Part shown: piece by piece, positions 48,933 through 57,242 of the stretch
Numbering within the stretch: position 1 is the stretch's first letter
Layout of the letters: each line of letters begins with the position of its first letter
Source of the DNA: Bacteroidales bacterium SW299
GTDB taxonomy: Bacteria > Bacteroidota > Bacteroidia > Bacteroidales > Bacteroidaceae
NCBI GenBank assembly: GCA_019550975.1
Contig: SDWH01000001.1
Span: 1 to 64,000, forward strand
Reading direction: 5' to 3'
Length of the DNA stretch: 64,000 bases
Program-made: the position numbers and the translations under genes
Notes under the pieces: model-generated
Seen by the model: only the letters and a program-made list of their open reading frames with translations
What the model was told of the DNA's origin: nothing
The model's database searches: none

Positions 48933-49879
48933 TGGATATAGAAACGTTACAAAAGCGTCAGAGGTGGACGTTAGAACAAAAGATAGACCATGCAGTAGCA
49001 ACCGTAGAAAGCTATATAGCAAGAACCGGGAAAACGCCTTACGTCAGCTTTTCCGGTGGTAAAGATAGTACGGTTTTACTTGATTTGGTACGCCGATTTG
49101 TCAGCAAAGATATTAAGGGCGTTTTCTGTAACACAGGCAATGAGTTTCCCGAAATAGTGCGCTTTGCGCGTTCAACGCCAAACGTTACAGTTATACACCC
49201 CAAACAAACCGTTAAAGCTGTTTTGGCAACATACGGTTTTCCTTTGATAAGCAAAGAGCAGGCTCACGGGATAAGGCAAGCGAGAACAACCAAAAGCGAC
49301 AAGCTGCGTAAGATACGCCTTTACGGGACGGACAGGAACAAAGGGTATATTTCCGGAAAAATATCCGATAAGTGGCAGTTTCTTATAAACGCGCCGTTCA
49401 TGGTTTCAGAGCAATGCTGCGAGTGCTTAAAGAAAAGACCGTTTAAGCAATATCAGAAGGAAACGGGCGAAGTTCCGATTATTGGGACGCTGGCAACGGA
49501 AAGCGAAGCAAGAAAGCAGCAATACGTTAGGCGTGGTGGGTGTAATTCTTTCCGTGAAGGTCATTTAGGGAGTTACCCGTTAAGTATTTGGACGGACGCG
49601 GATATATGGGCATACCTACGGAAATTCAACGTACCATATTGCGAATTATACAACAAAGGAGCAGTTAGAACCGGATGTATGTTTTGCGGATTTGGCGCAC
49701 ATTTGGAAAAGCCGACTTCTTCACGGTTTGCCATGCTTTACGACTTACACCCGAAAGCCTACGAAGTATTCATGAGATATGAGAATAACGGGATTACTTA
49801 CCGCGAAGCATTACGCGCCGTCGGTGTGGTTTTACCCGACGAATATAGACAACTAAATTTATTTCAAGATTATGAGTGA
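48932..49879 (+). CDS. PAPS reductase-family (PP-loop) protein
   Basis: A 315-residue protein of the phosphoadenosine phosphosulfate reductase superfamily. The PP-loop is SFSGGKDSTVLLDLV near residue 40. Cysteines CCECLKKRPF and CMFCGFGAHLEKP lie in the second half and could bind an iron-sulfur cluster, as in DndC/phage PAPS-like proteins. It may participate in DNA or nucleotide modification rather than sulfate assimilation. The start overlaps the preceding stop. Confidence 0.75.
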   Translation: MDIETLQKRQRWTLEQKIDHAVATVESYIARTGKTPYVSFSGGKDSTVLLDLVRRFVSKDIKGVFCNTGNEFPEIVRFARSTPNVTVIHPKQTVKAVLATYGFPLISKEQAHGIRQARTTKSDKLRKIRLYGTDRNKGYISGKISDKWQFLINAPFMVSEQCCECLKKRPFKQYQKETGEVPIIGTLATESEARKQQYVRRGGCNSFREGHLGSYPLSIWTDADIWAYLRKFNVPYCELYNKGAVRTGCMFCGFGAHLEKPTSSRFAMLYDLHPKAYEVFMRYENNGITYREALRAVGVVLPDEYRQLNLFQDYE

Positions 49880-50100
49880 ATATAAGACGATACCCGGATT
49901 TTCAAGATACCGGATAAATACAGAAACAAAAGAAGTCCAAAGTAACGCATACCAACATTCGCAACAAAGGCTCGTTTGTTTGTAACGTGAGCGCGTATAT
50001 ACGGAAAGTTATTAGAACGCTTTACGCCCAAAAGTTGAGGGTAAACAAGCTATTACGTTCATACGACGACAATCAAACAAGACTTTCACGGATGATATAA
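49872..50100 (+). pseudogene. Frameshifted NUMOD4-like small gene
   Basis: ATG 49872 begins a frame reading EYKTIPGFSRYRINTETKEV, the opening typical of NUMOD4 domains of homing endonucleases, and it stops at 49985. The +1 frame continues openly from about 49954 to a stop at 50098-50100 with a basic sequence (NIRNKGSFVCNVSAYIRKVI). A single-base indel near 49945-49955 would join the two. Either a decayed gene or a short real one; the join is inferred. Confidence 0.4.
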
Positions 50101-50104
50101 GACT

Positions 50105-50326
50105 ATGGAACAACTAACTTTTGACTTCATAGACGAAATAGTACCCATTCCCGAATGTTCCGGGCTGATGGCTATGAGCGGATATAAAACACCCCAAGCG
50201 TTAGCCGACGAAATGGTACGGGAAGCAAGGATTTGGCAGAAGCGGAATCCGGGTAAAGACGTGATGGAGGTAATAACGCCGGATTGGAAAGAATATATTA
50301 ACCATAAAATTAAAGAATTATGTTAG
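50105..50326 (+). CDS. Small phage hypothetical protein
   Basis: A 73-residue protein (DFIDEIVPIPECSGLMAMSG, then PDWKEYINHKIKEL). Family not recognised. It overlaps the ssb gene by 7 bp and may be translationally coupled to it. Confidence 0.55.
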   Translation: MEQLTFDFIDEIVPIPECSGLMAMSGYKTPQALADEMVREARIWQKRNPGKDVMEVITPDWKEYINHKIKELC

Positions 50327-50763
50327 CGATTGAATTTTGCGGCTACGTGGGTAACGATGCCGAGATTAAGGAGTTTAACGGACAAAAGTTTATTTCGTTC
50401 AACGTAGCGACTTCCGAGCGTTACAAGGACGCACAGGGGAACACGGTAAGCCGTACAACGTGGGTAAGCTGCTTAAAGCCCGGAGAAAGCGCGGTAGTGC
50501 AATACTTGAAGAAAGGTACGCAGGTATTTGTTAGGGGCGACTTTTCCGCAAAGACCTTTACGGGCGCGAACGGCATACAGGTTGGAGTAAACTGCCGGGT
50601 AAGGGAACTTCAACTATTGGGTACGAAGCAGGACGCTGGACAACAAGCCACGACGCAAGCCGGGCAACCGGTGGCACCAGCATCGGCGCAACCACAAGCA
50701 CCGGCATACGGTAGTAATAACCCGTTCGGAGAAACAAACGATAAAGATGATTTGCCATTTTAA
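50320..50763 (+). CDS. ssb: Single-stranded DNA-binding protein
   Basis: A 147-residue SSB. The OB-fold covers residues 1-105 (IEFCGYVGNDAEIKEFNGQK, then TWVSCLKPGESAVVQYLKKG). A Gln/Ala/Pro-rich linker leads to the acidic tip DKDDLPF, the standard partner-binding tail. It will coat single strands during phage replication and recombination and may bind the possible annealing protein. Confidence 0.9.
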   Translation: MLAIEFCGYVGNDAEIKEFNGQKFISFNVATSERYKDAQGNTVSRTTWVSCLKPGESAVVQYLKKGTQVFVRGDFSAKTFTGANGIQVGVNCRVRELQLLGTKQDAGQQATTQAGQPVAPASAQPQAPAYGSNNPFGETNDKDDLPF

Positions 50764-50772
50764 GGAGTGAGT

Positions 50773-51228
50773 ATGAAAACAGTAGTTTTGCTTAGTAAAG
50801 TATTCTTTGAGGGGCATCCGAAGGCAGGACAACCGACCAATTTTGCCAAGAGTGTAAAAGACGGTTGCAAACGCCACACGGTAAGAAGCAATTATGCGTA
50901 TTGGGAAAAGAAGATAGCCGCGTTAAAAAAGCAAGGCGGGACGCTTTGCATACGCCAATGGAGCGGAAAGCCATATAGAAGCCAACAGGAAACAGTTTTA
51001 GAAGTACCTGCTTCGGTTGTTGGTATTCAGAAAGTAGAAATAGCGCAGACGGGCGTAAACCGGCTATCGGCACAGGTTGATGGGTACGAAGTCCCGATTT
51101 CAGAGATAGCGAAAAACGATGGATTAAACAGCGTGGAGTTTGCCGAGTTCTTACGACCTATTTTGAAGACATCAGAAGGAAACGAAACAACGTTTGCCGT
51201 CATTCATTTTACGGATTTCAGATATTAA
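50773..51228 (+). CDS. ASCH/PUA-like phage protein
   Basis: A 151-residue protein from ATG 50773 with the Shine-Dalgarno AAGGAG 5 bp upstream. Sequence parts (HTVRSNYAYWEKKIAALKKQ, then LCIRQWSGKPYRSQQ) resemble ASCH/PUA-like RNA-binding folds. No catalytic motif stands out. The assignment is tentative. Confidence 0.5.
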   Translation: MKTVVLLSKVFFEGHPKAGQPTNFAKSVKDGCKRHTVRSNYAYWEKKIAALKKQGGTLCIRQWSGKPYRSQQETVLEVPASVVGIQKVEIAQTGVNRLSAQVDGYEVPISEIAKNDGLNSVEFAEFLRPILKTSEGNETTFAVIHFTDFRY

Positions 51229-51233
51229 GAGCC

Positions 51234-51476
51234 ATGAAGGAAAGGATAATATGCTGCTTCTACATTCTTTTTGCGAAGCAATACGCCGTATTTACGGCAG
51301 ACAAGGATAAAGCCGGGAAATATACCTCTTGCTACATAAAGGGAGATAAGATATTTCTTGCAGCAGTTGCAAACTACTTGAAAAAAGTAGCAAAGGAGCT
51401 TCACGCAAGGGCGGAAGCGATAGAAAACGAATTGAAGGAGGGCAAAGACGATGGTAATAAAACGGTAGGATTATGA
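51234..51476 (+). CDS. Small phage hypothetical protein
   Basis: An 80-residue protein (FYILFAKQYAVFTADKDKAG with a helical, Lys/Glu-rich C-terminus). It starts 5 bp after the previous gene and overlaps the next start. Family not recognised. Confidence 0.5.
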   Translation: MKERIICCFYILFAKQYAVFTADKDKAGKYTSCYIKGDKIFLAAVANYLKKVAKELHARAEAIENELKEGKDDGNKTVGL

Positions 51477-51616
51477 CGCGCGAAGAAAAGATAGCCCGGC
51501 TAATTCGGGCAGGTTACAAAGTGGAACGATTAGGGCGGAACATAAAAGCCACGAACAAGAAAGGCTCTTTTCGCGGCTCGGTACATTCCGTACACCTACA
51601 AATTTTCGGTTATTGA
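51473..51616 (+). CDS. 47-residue basic phage protein
   Basis: ATG 51473 overlaps the preceding TGA. The frame encodes a 47-residue basic peptide (EEKIARLIRAGYKVERLGRN, then KGSFRGSVHSVHLQIFGY). The next gene starts 1 bp after its stop. Too short for family assignment, but the tight overlaps on both sides support it. Confidence 0.45.
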   Translation: MTREEKIARLIRAGYKVERLGRNIKATNKKGSFRGSVHSVHLQIFGY

Positions 51617-51617
51617 T

Positions 51618-51848
51618 ATGGGGCATAAAGAATTTTTCGACAAGGTGGTAGCCATGCGCAAGGCGCAAAAGGAATACTTCAAGACGCGATTACCTTCCGC
51701 GCTACAAAGTTCTAAGCAGTTGGAAGCCGAGATAGACGCGGAAATAAAGCGCGTGGAAAACATATTGGCAGAAAGGGAGAAAGCCCGGCAAACTTCTTTG
51801 TTTGGGGTATTTGACCGGGATTTGATAAACAGAGTAGATAACTATTAA
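51618..51848 (+). CDS. Small coiled-coil phage protein
   Basis: A 76-residue helical protein (FDKVVAMRKAQKEYFKTRLP, then EAEIDAEIKRVENILAEREK). Likely a short coiled coil; family not recognised. It is in the same operon run as its neighbours. Confidence 0.55.
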   Translation: MGHKEFFDKVVAMRKAQKEYFKTRLPSALQSSKQLEAEIDAEIKRVENILAEREKARQTSLFGVFDRDLINRVDNY

Positions 51849-51858
51849 AAGTAAGACG

Positions 51859-52014
51859 ATGGAAGATAACAGTTTAAGAATAGAGGTACAGAAACCGGTA
51901 GCATATTTGCACCACGAAGCTACAAAATCGGTTATTCCGGTTTTCAAGCCTATAAATTGGCTTCAAAGAAAGTTTATTAAGTGGTTGCTCGGTTTGGAAT
52001 ATAAGAAAGTTTGA
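51859..52014 (+). CDS. 51-residue phage protein
   Basis: ATG 51859 to TGA 52012-52014 encodes a small protein with an amphipathic basic C-terminus (FKPINWLQRKFIKWLLGLEY). It may associate with membranes. It lies between two co-directional genes with gaps of 10 and 2 bp. No family recognised. Confidence 0.45.
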   Translation: MEDNSLRIEVQKPVAYLHHEATKSVIPVFKPINWLQRKFIKWLLGLEYKKV

Positions 52015-52016
52015 GT

Positions 52017-52448
52017 ATGGCGAAGATGACCTTTGAAGAATTGTTGGCAAAAGCCAACGCGGAAACAACGAGGGCAAAGCCACGCCATGAGGAAAGCCAG
52101 TTGCAGCGCATTTGCGTAAAGTGGTTTAGGCTTCAATACCCGGAATTGGCTATACTCCTTTTCGCCGTACCGAACGGAGGGGCAAGAAACAAGCGAGAAG
52201 CCGGGATAATGAAAGCGGAAGGAGTAACCGCCGGAGTTGCGGATATAATACTACTGATACCTTCCGGCGGCTACGCTTCACTTTGTATGGAGTTCAAGAC
52301 CGAAAAGGGACGGCAGCAGGAAACGCAAAAACTATGGCAACAGGCAGCGGAACGAGCCGGGAACAAATACGCCATAATACGCAGCTTTGACGATTTCAGA
52401 ACCGAGGTAAAGAACTACTTACCTCCACCTTATAAGCGCAATACGTGA
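52017..52448 (+). CDS. VRR-NUC domain nuclease
   Basis: A 143-residue VRR-NUC protein. Motifs HEESQLQRICVKWFRLQYPE, GVADIILLIPSGGYASLCME and EFKTEKGRQ carry the catalytic Glu/Asp/Lys set (E-VAD-E-x-K). Phage VRR-NUC enzymes act as endonucleases, often as Holliday-junction or structure-specific resolvases. It is the last gene of the early run before the regulatory element at 52453-52511. Confidence 0.85.
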   Translation: MAKMTFEELLAKANAETTRAKPRHEESQLQRICVKWFRLQYPELAILLFAVPNGGARNKREAGIMKAEGVTAGVADIILLIPSGGYASLCMEFKTEKGRQQETQKLWQQAAERAGNKYAIIRSFDDFRTEVKNYLPPPYKRNT

Positions 52449-52452
52449 AGTG

Positions 52453-52511
52453 TTGGCGAAGTGTTTTAGGGTTTACCGTATCATAATAATACGATAAACC
52501 CTTTAATTTTG
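52453..52511 (+). promoter_or_regulatory. Composite phage promoter/operator
   Basis: TTGGCGAAGTGTTT (52453-52466) is followed after 10 bp by CGTATCATAATAATACG (52477-52493), which is nested in a 14-bp inverted repeat (52468-52481 with 52489-52502), and then TAATTTTG (52504-52511, TAnnTTTG). The same combination appears at 63281-63339. It likely starts transcription of the downstream genes under phage control. Confidence 0.55.
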
Positions 52512-52530
52512 CGGAAAAAGAAATACGGAT

Positions 52531-52836
52531 ATGAACATAAAACAGATTAAAGAAAAGGTTTGGGGCTTCATTAAGAACATCCCGGCAGACAAAAAGAAGC
52601 ACCTTATAGCCGGATTTATTGTTTGCGCCATTGTAAGCATGTTCTTTGGCTACATTATTGGCTTTATTTTAGCGTTGGTAGCCGCTGCTGGTAAAGAAGC
52701 CTACGACTACTTTACGAAGAAAGGAACGCCGGAGCTTGCCGATTTCATTTACTCGGCGGTAGGCGCGGTTTGTTTCCTTATTGTGTCGGCATTGATTACA
52801 TTGCTTTTTTACGCTTTTGTCATGCGTTTTATTTAG
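52531..52836 (+). CDS. Small membrane protein (possibly holin-like)
   Basis: A 101-residue protein with two or three hydrophobic segments (FIVCAIVSMFFGYIIGFILA, then VGAVCFLIVSALITLLFYAF) separated by a charged loop. The N-terminus is lysine-rich. Size and topology allow a holin or a lipid-associated protein, but no lysis gene is adjacent in this window, so function stays open. Confidence 0.55.
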   Translation: MNIKQIKEKVWGFIKNIPADKKKHLIAGFIVCAIVSMFFGYIIGFILALVAAAGKEAYDYFTKKGTPELADFIYSAVGAVCFLIVSALITLLFYAFVMRFI

Positions 52837-52888
52837 GCTTTTCAAGAAGCATCATATAGCTGAGAGCAACGGCGACAGCCGAAGCGGA

Positions 52889-52919
52889 AGGGCGCGGCGA
52901 CCAAACCACGCCCTTTTTT
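52889..52919 (+). terminator. Rho-independent terminator
   Basis: AGGGCGCGG (52889-52897) pairs with CCACGCCCT (52906-52914) with one mismatch, followed by a T run. It separates the membrane-protein gene from the gene at 52945. Confidence 0.75.
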
Positions 52920-52944
52920 AATAAACCGATAGCGTAAGATAAAC

Positions 52945-53697
52945 ATGAGGAAGAAGAAACGAGAAAGCGAAGAAGACAGCGACCTGCGTATAAGCGGCGT
53001 TGATTTCGGAAACATAGAACTGCCCGATTTGGATTTGTCGTTATTCGATGTGCTTAACGACGAATATAACGAGGAAACGCGCTACATAAAGCCGAAGGTT
53101 TACGAAGTGAAGCCGGAATATGTCTTATACGACAACGCGGTAAAGTTGGCTAAGGACTTGCGGCTGGACTTTGGCGCACGTTACGACGTGTTTGTTAGTG
53201 GCAGCTTCATTTTTGGCGACTTCTTAGAAGCGTTCATCATAGGGAATAACGCCAAGTGCAAGAAAATGACGGTAAGCACACCTTCGTTAAACCAAAACAA
53301 CGTAGATAGCCTGTATAACCTTCTTGCAGGGAACTACATAGACGAATTGAACCTAATAGTAAGCGTTTACTTTTGGGGAAACGAAATAAGAAGCCTTATC
53401 CCCTACATGTACCGTAAACTTGACTTCGGCAACAAATTCCAATTATCGGTAGCGTCGATACATACCAAGACCGCACAGTTTGAAACGTTGGGAGGGCGCA
53501 AAGTAGTAATACACGGAAGCGCGAACCTAAGAAGCAGCGGCAATATAGAGCAATTCACGATAGAGGAAAATCCCGAATTATACGACTTCTACGATGACCA
53601 TTTAAGCCGGATCGTCGAGAAGTACGCAACCATAAGGAAACCGGTACGCGGCAATGACTTATGGGCAGAGTTAATTAAAAAGAAGTTCAACGATTAA
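52945..53697 (+). CDS. Phospholipase D-like (HKD-type) phage protein
   Basis: A 250-residue protein. The second half has an HKD-like arrangement: HTKTAQFETLGGRKVVIHGS, then ANLRSSGNIEQFTIEENPEL. PLD-family nucleases with one such motif dimerise. The N-terminal 70 residues are acidic and not similar to PLD. It is placed just before the packaging module. Probable nuclease or phosphodiesterase role. Confidence 0.65.
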   Translation: MRKKKRESEEDSDLRISGVDFGNIELPDLDLSLFDVLNDEYNEETRYIKPKVYEVKPEYVLYDNAVKLAKDLRLDFGARYDVFVSGSFIFGDFLEAFIIGNNAKCKKMTVSTPSLNQNNVDSLYNLLAGNYIDELNLIVSVYFWGNEIRSLIPYMYRKLDFGNKFQLSVASIHTKTAQFETLGGRKVVIHGSANLRSSGNIEQFTIEENPELYDFYDDHLSRIVEKYATIRKPVRGNDLWAELIKKKFND

Positions 53698-53710
53698 AAA
53701 AGGAGGTTTT

Positions 53711-53821
53711 ATGCCGAGTGGTAGCGAAAGCAGAAGCGGCGGTAGCCGGATAAGAAGAAGCACCGCAGCGAGCCAAAGGGGTTACGTTCCGTGGAATCCT
53801 TCAATGGACACCCCGTTTTAG
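53711..53821 (+). CDS. 36-residue Arg/Ser-rich microprotein
   Basis: ATG 53711 preceded by the strong Shine-Dalgarno AGGAGG (53701-53706). The frame encodes an Arg/Ser/Gly-rich peptide (SGSESRSGGSRIRRSTAASQ) ending WNPSMDTPF. The strong ribosome-binding site and tight spacing after the previous gene support translation. A possible DNA- or RNA-binding peptide; no family recognised. Confidence 0.45.
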   Translation: MPSGSESRSGGSRIRRSTAASQRGYVPWNPSMDTPF

Positions 53822-53835
53822 CAGTGAGTAACAAC

Positions 53836-53873
53836 AGAGCCGCACCGACCAACTACAAGCGCGGCGCGGCTCT
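53836..53873 (+). terminator. Hairpin before the ParB-methyltransferase gene
   Basis: Perfect 8-bp stem AGAGCCGC/GCGGCTCT (53836-53843 with 53866-53873) with a 22-nt loop. It could be an attenuator or weak terminator; no long T run follows. Confidence 0.4.
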
Positions 53874-53887
53874 TAATTCTATTTCAG

Positions 53888-55315
53888 ATGGAGAAGAAGA
53901 AAGAAGAAACGACGGAAAAGCAAAGCAGGAAAGCGAACGTAGCCGACATGGTGCAAAGCCAAGTTTTGCCGTTGGCAGACATAACCCCGAATAAGGGGCA
54001 AATTCCCGGCGTTCCTAAGAACCCAAGACTTATCCACGATGATAAGTTTAAGCTATTGAAGCGCAGTATAGAGGAAGACCCGGAAATGTTGGGGCTTCGG
54101 GAAATACTACTTTACTCCTACAAAGGAAAGTACATTATCGTAGGCGGAAATATGCGCTACCGGGCATTGAAGGAATTGGGATATACGGAAGCAATAGTAA
54201 AGATATTGCCGCAAACATTCACGGCGGAAAAGCTACGCGCCATTGTCATAAAGGATAATAGCGGCTTTGGGGAATGGGATTGGGACGAATTAAGCAACGT
54301 TTGGGACGCTACCGACCTTGCTAATTGGGGCGTAGATGTGCCGGAATTGGATAAGGTAGAAGTAGAGGAAGAAGCCGAAGAAGATGACTTCAACGTAGAG
54401 GAACACCTGCCAAAGAAAGCAAAGGCGAAGTTTGGCGACATATACGCTTTGGGCAAACACCGTCTTATCTGCGGCGACAGCACGGACGGGGAAACGGTTA
54501 GCCTATTGGTTGGAGACAGCAAAGTAGATTTGCTCCTTACCGACCCTCCTTATAACGTGGACTATTCAAGCAAGAACGAAGCGTTAAACGCCGCAGACAA
54601 AGGCAACCGCATACAGAAGGACATCGCCAACGACAAAATGGAAGATACGCAGTTTCAAGAGTTCCTAACGGCGGCTTTTACAAACGCGAACCACCACCTT
54701 AAACAAGGCGGCGCGTTCTACATTTGGCATGCAGGAACGGAAGGGCTTAACTTCAAAATAGCGGTAAAGCGCGTAGGTTGGGACTTAAAGCAGATACTTA
54801 TTTGGAACAAAAACAACATGGTTTTAGGAAGGCAGGATTACCAATGGAAGCACGAACCATGTTTGTACGGTTGGAAACCCGGTGCAGGGCATTATTTCAT
54901 AGCCCGGCGCGATTTGCTTACGGTGTACGAAGAAAAAGACATCGATATAGACGCGCTTACGAAAGCGGAAATGAAAGACTTACTTAAAAAGTTCCTTCAA
55001 GGCTCAATCCCTACGACCGTAATAGACGAAGACAAACCGCTAAGAAGCGAAGACCACCCAACAATGAAGCCGTTAAAACTTATGGGGCGTTTGATACGGA
55101 ACAGCACACGACCGGGCGAAGTAGTGTTAGACCTTTTCGGCGGAAGCGGTAGCACGTTGATGGCAGCGGAACAGTTGGGGCGCGTTTGCTATATGGTTGA
55201 GTTAGACCCGTGTTATATAGACGTTATTATCAAACGTTGGGAAGAATACACGGGAGAGAAAGCAAAGTATTTGGGGAATTGCGCCAAAGAAGGGAACACC
55301 GAACAAAAAGAATAA
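53888..55315 (+). CDS. ParB-like nuclease domain fused to DNA methyltransferase
   Basis: A 475-residue protein. Residues about 30-130 are a ParB/Srx-like domain (YIIVGGNMRYRALKELGYTE). The methyltransferase domain follows with DPPYNVDYSS at residue 219 and the SAM-binding FGGSGSTLMAAEQLGRVCYM near the C-terminus, an N4-cytosine/N6-adenine order. ParB-MTase fusions are widespread in phages and may protect phage DNA from restriction or mark packaging sites. It directly precedes the terminase genes. Confidence 0.85.
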   Translation: MEKKKEETTEKQSRKANVADMVQSQVLPLADITPNKGQIPGVPKNPRLIHDDKFKLLKRSIEEDPEMLGLREILLYSYKGKYIIVGGNMRYRALKELGYTEAIVKILPQTFTAEKLRAIVIKDNSGFGEWDWDELSNVWDATDLANWGVDVPELDKVEVEEEAEEDDFNVEEHLPKKAKAKFGDIYALGKHRLICGDSTDGETVSLLVGDSKVDLLLTDPPYNVDYSSKNEALNAADKGNRIQKDIANDKMEDTQFQEFLTAAFTNANHHLKQGGAFYIWHAGTEGLNFKIAVKRVGWDLKQILIWNKNNMVLGRQDYQWKHEPCLYGWKPGAGHYFIARRDLLTVYEEKDIDIDALTKAEMKDLLKKFLQGSIPTTVIDEDKPLRSEDHPTMKPLKLMGRLIRNSTRPGEVVLDLFGGSGSTLMAAEQLGRVCYMVELDPCYIDVIIKRWEEYTGEKAKYLGNCAKEGNTEQKE

Positions 55316-55327
55316 AAACACCGAGAA

Positions 55328-55768
55328 ATGGCAAATGAACAGAATTTACGCGAGCCGTGGAAACCCGGACAAAGCGGAAACCCGAAAGGGCGACCGAAAA
55401 ACCGAGTTCCCGAACAACTTGTAACGATATTCGGGAGCAAGGCTAAGGCTAAGAAGTTCTATTGCCTTAGCGCGACCGAAATAAACGAATGGGAAGCCGC
55501 CATACTTACTCTATCAGCCGAAGACTTGAAGGTATTGGCGAAGTGGAGCGGCGCACCTTCATACCCGAAAGGGCTGGCGATAGCAGTATTAAGCGATATG
55601 AAGAACGGAAAGACTACGACGCTTGACAAGCTACGGGAACGCCAATACGGAAAGCCTACGCAGCGGATGGAGGTAACAGGCAAGGACGGCGCGGAGCTTA
55701 TACCGGCGCGGACACTTACCAAAGAAGAAGCGCAACAGCTTTTTAAGGACTTGCAAGAAAACTACTAA
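55328..55768 (+). CDS. DUF5681 protein, probable small terminase
   Basis: A 146-residue protein that begins with the DUF5681 signature (WKPGQSGNPKGRPKNRVPEQ). Such proteins directly precede large terminases in many phages and likely act as small terminase subunit. Its C-terminus (LTKEEAQQLFKDLQENY) is helical. It is 3 bp upstream of the large terminase gene. Confidence 0.75.
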   Translation: MANEQNLREPWKPGQSGNPKGRPKNRVPEQLVTIFGSKAKAKKFYCLSATEINEWEAAILTLSAEDLKVLAKWSGAPSYPKGLAIAVLSDMKNGKTTTLDKLRERQYGKPTQRMEVTGKDGAELIPARTLTKEEAQQLFKDLQENY

Positions 55769-55771
55769 GCA

Positions 55772-57226
55772 ATGGAGATAAGGGACATAGACGTAATAAA
55801 GACGTGGACGCTACAAAGTACGCTGAACTTTACGCGCTACTTCTTCAAAGAGAAGTACAAGCGTAAGTTTGTCGTAGGCAAGCATCACGTTAAAATCGCG
55901 GAAGCCTTAGACCGGGTATTTCGCGGCGAATCTACGCGCCTTATCATAAACATAGCACCACGATACGGAAAGACCGAATTAGCGGTTAAGAACTTCATAG
56001 CTATGGGGCTTGCAATAAACCCAAAGGCGAAGTTTATACACTTGTCGTATTCCGATGATTTGGCGCGTGACAACTCGCGCGGAGTGCAGGAAATTATACG
56101 GGATAGCAGCTACCGGCGTTTGTTTCCCGGAACTATGCCTACAAGCGTGAACACGCGCAAATGGTTTACGACGGAAGGCGGCGGACTTTACGCCGTGAGT
56201 TCAGCCGGACAGGTAACAGGCTTCGGCGCGGGTTTGGTGGATAAGGAAGACGAAGAAGAATTAGCCGCAGAAGTTGAGGAACTAAGCAGCATAGATAACG
56301 GGGACTTTGGCGGCGCGATAGTCATAGATGACCCGATTAAGCCGGATGACGCAAGAAGCGCGTTAGTACGCGACAAGGTAAACCAAAAGTTTGAAACCAC
56401 CATACGAAACCGCGTAAACAGCCGGAAAACCCCGATAATAATCATCATGCAGCGTTTGGACGAAGATGACCTTTGCGGCTATTTGCAACGGTTAGAGCCG
56501 GACGAATGGGAGGTTTTAAGCCTTCCGGTTATAGAAATGGACGAAGCCGGGAAAGAAGTACCGCTTTGGGAGTTCAAACACACCTTAGAGGAACTGCACG
56601 ACCTTAAAGAAAAAAATTCGTGGGTATTTGAAACGCAGTACATGCAGAACCCGAAGCCGCTTACAGGTTTGATGTACGAACGCAGTTTTAAGACCTACGA
56701 AACGATACCTGTAACCCGGAAACATACGGTTAAAGCCTATATAGATACGGCGGACACGGGCGCGGACTTCCTTTGTTGCATCATCTACATAGAAACGGAA
56801 ATAGGTAACTTCATTCTTGACGTGTACTATACGCAAGACCCGATGGAAACGACAGAGCCGGAAACGGCGCGGCGGCTTTCCAAGTACGAAGTAGAACGGG
56901 CTATCATAGAGAGCAACAACGGCGGGCGCGGATTTGCCCGGAACGTGGAAGCACAATGCCGTTTGTTGGGCAACCGCAAGACTTCGATAACGTGGTTTCA
57001 TCAGTCGGAAAACAAGGACGTGCGCATCTTCAATCATTCGGCAGAAGTGCAGAACCTAACCTATTTCCCGAAAGGCTGGGAACACTTGTACCCGAAATTC
57101 TACAAAGACATAACCCAATATATGAAAGTCGGCAAAAACGCCCACGATGATGCACCGGACGCACTTACGGGAACGGTGGAGAAACGAAGCGGACAGCCGC
57201 AAAAGTTGGCAAACATTTTTAGATAA
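55772..57226 (+). CDS. Terminase large subunit
   Basis: A 484-residue TerL. The ATPase Walker A-like loop is NIAPRYGKTELAVKNF, Walker B is AIVIDDPIKPDDARS, and the coupling motif is IIIMQRLDEDDLCGYL. The nuclease domain starts at AYIDTADTGADFLC and ends near DAPDALTGTVEK. An acidic insertion (KEDEEELAAEVEELSSIDNG) lies before Walker B. The protein packages phage DNA into heads, cutting concatemers. Confidence 0.88.
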   Translation: MEIRDIDVIKTWTLQSTLNFTRYFFKEKYKRKFVVGKHHVKIAEALDRVFRGESTRLIINIAPRYGKTELAVKNFIAMGLAINPKAKFIHLSYSDDLARDNSRGVQEIIRDSSYRRLFPGTMPTSVNTRKWFTTEGGGLYAVSSAGQVTGFGAGLVDKEDEEELAAEVEELSSIDNGDFGGAIVIDDPIKPDDARSALVRDKVNQKFETTIRNRVNSRKTPIIIIMQRLDEDDLCGYLQRLEPDEWEVLSLPVIEMDEAGKEVPLWEFKHTLEELHDLKEKNSWVFETQYMQNPKPLTGLMYERSFKTYETIPVTRKHTVKAYIDTADTGADFLCCIIYIETEIGNFILDVYYTQDPMETTEPETARRLSKYEVERAIIESNNGGRGFARNVEAQCRLLGNRKTSITWFHQSENKDVRIFNHSAEVQNLTYFPKGWEHLYPKFYKDITQYMKVGKNAHDDAPDALTGTVEKRSGQPQKLANIFR

Positions 57227-57242
57227 CTAAATACTTACAATT

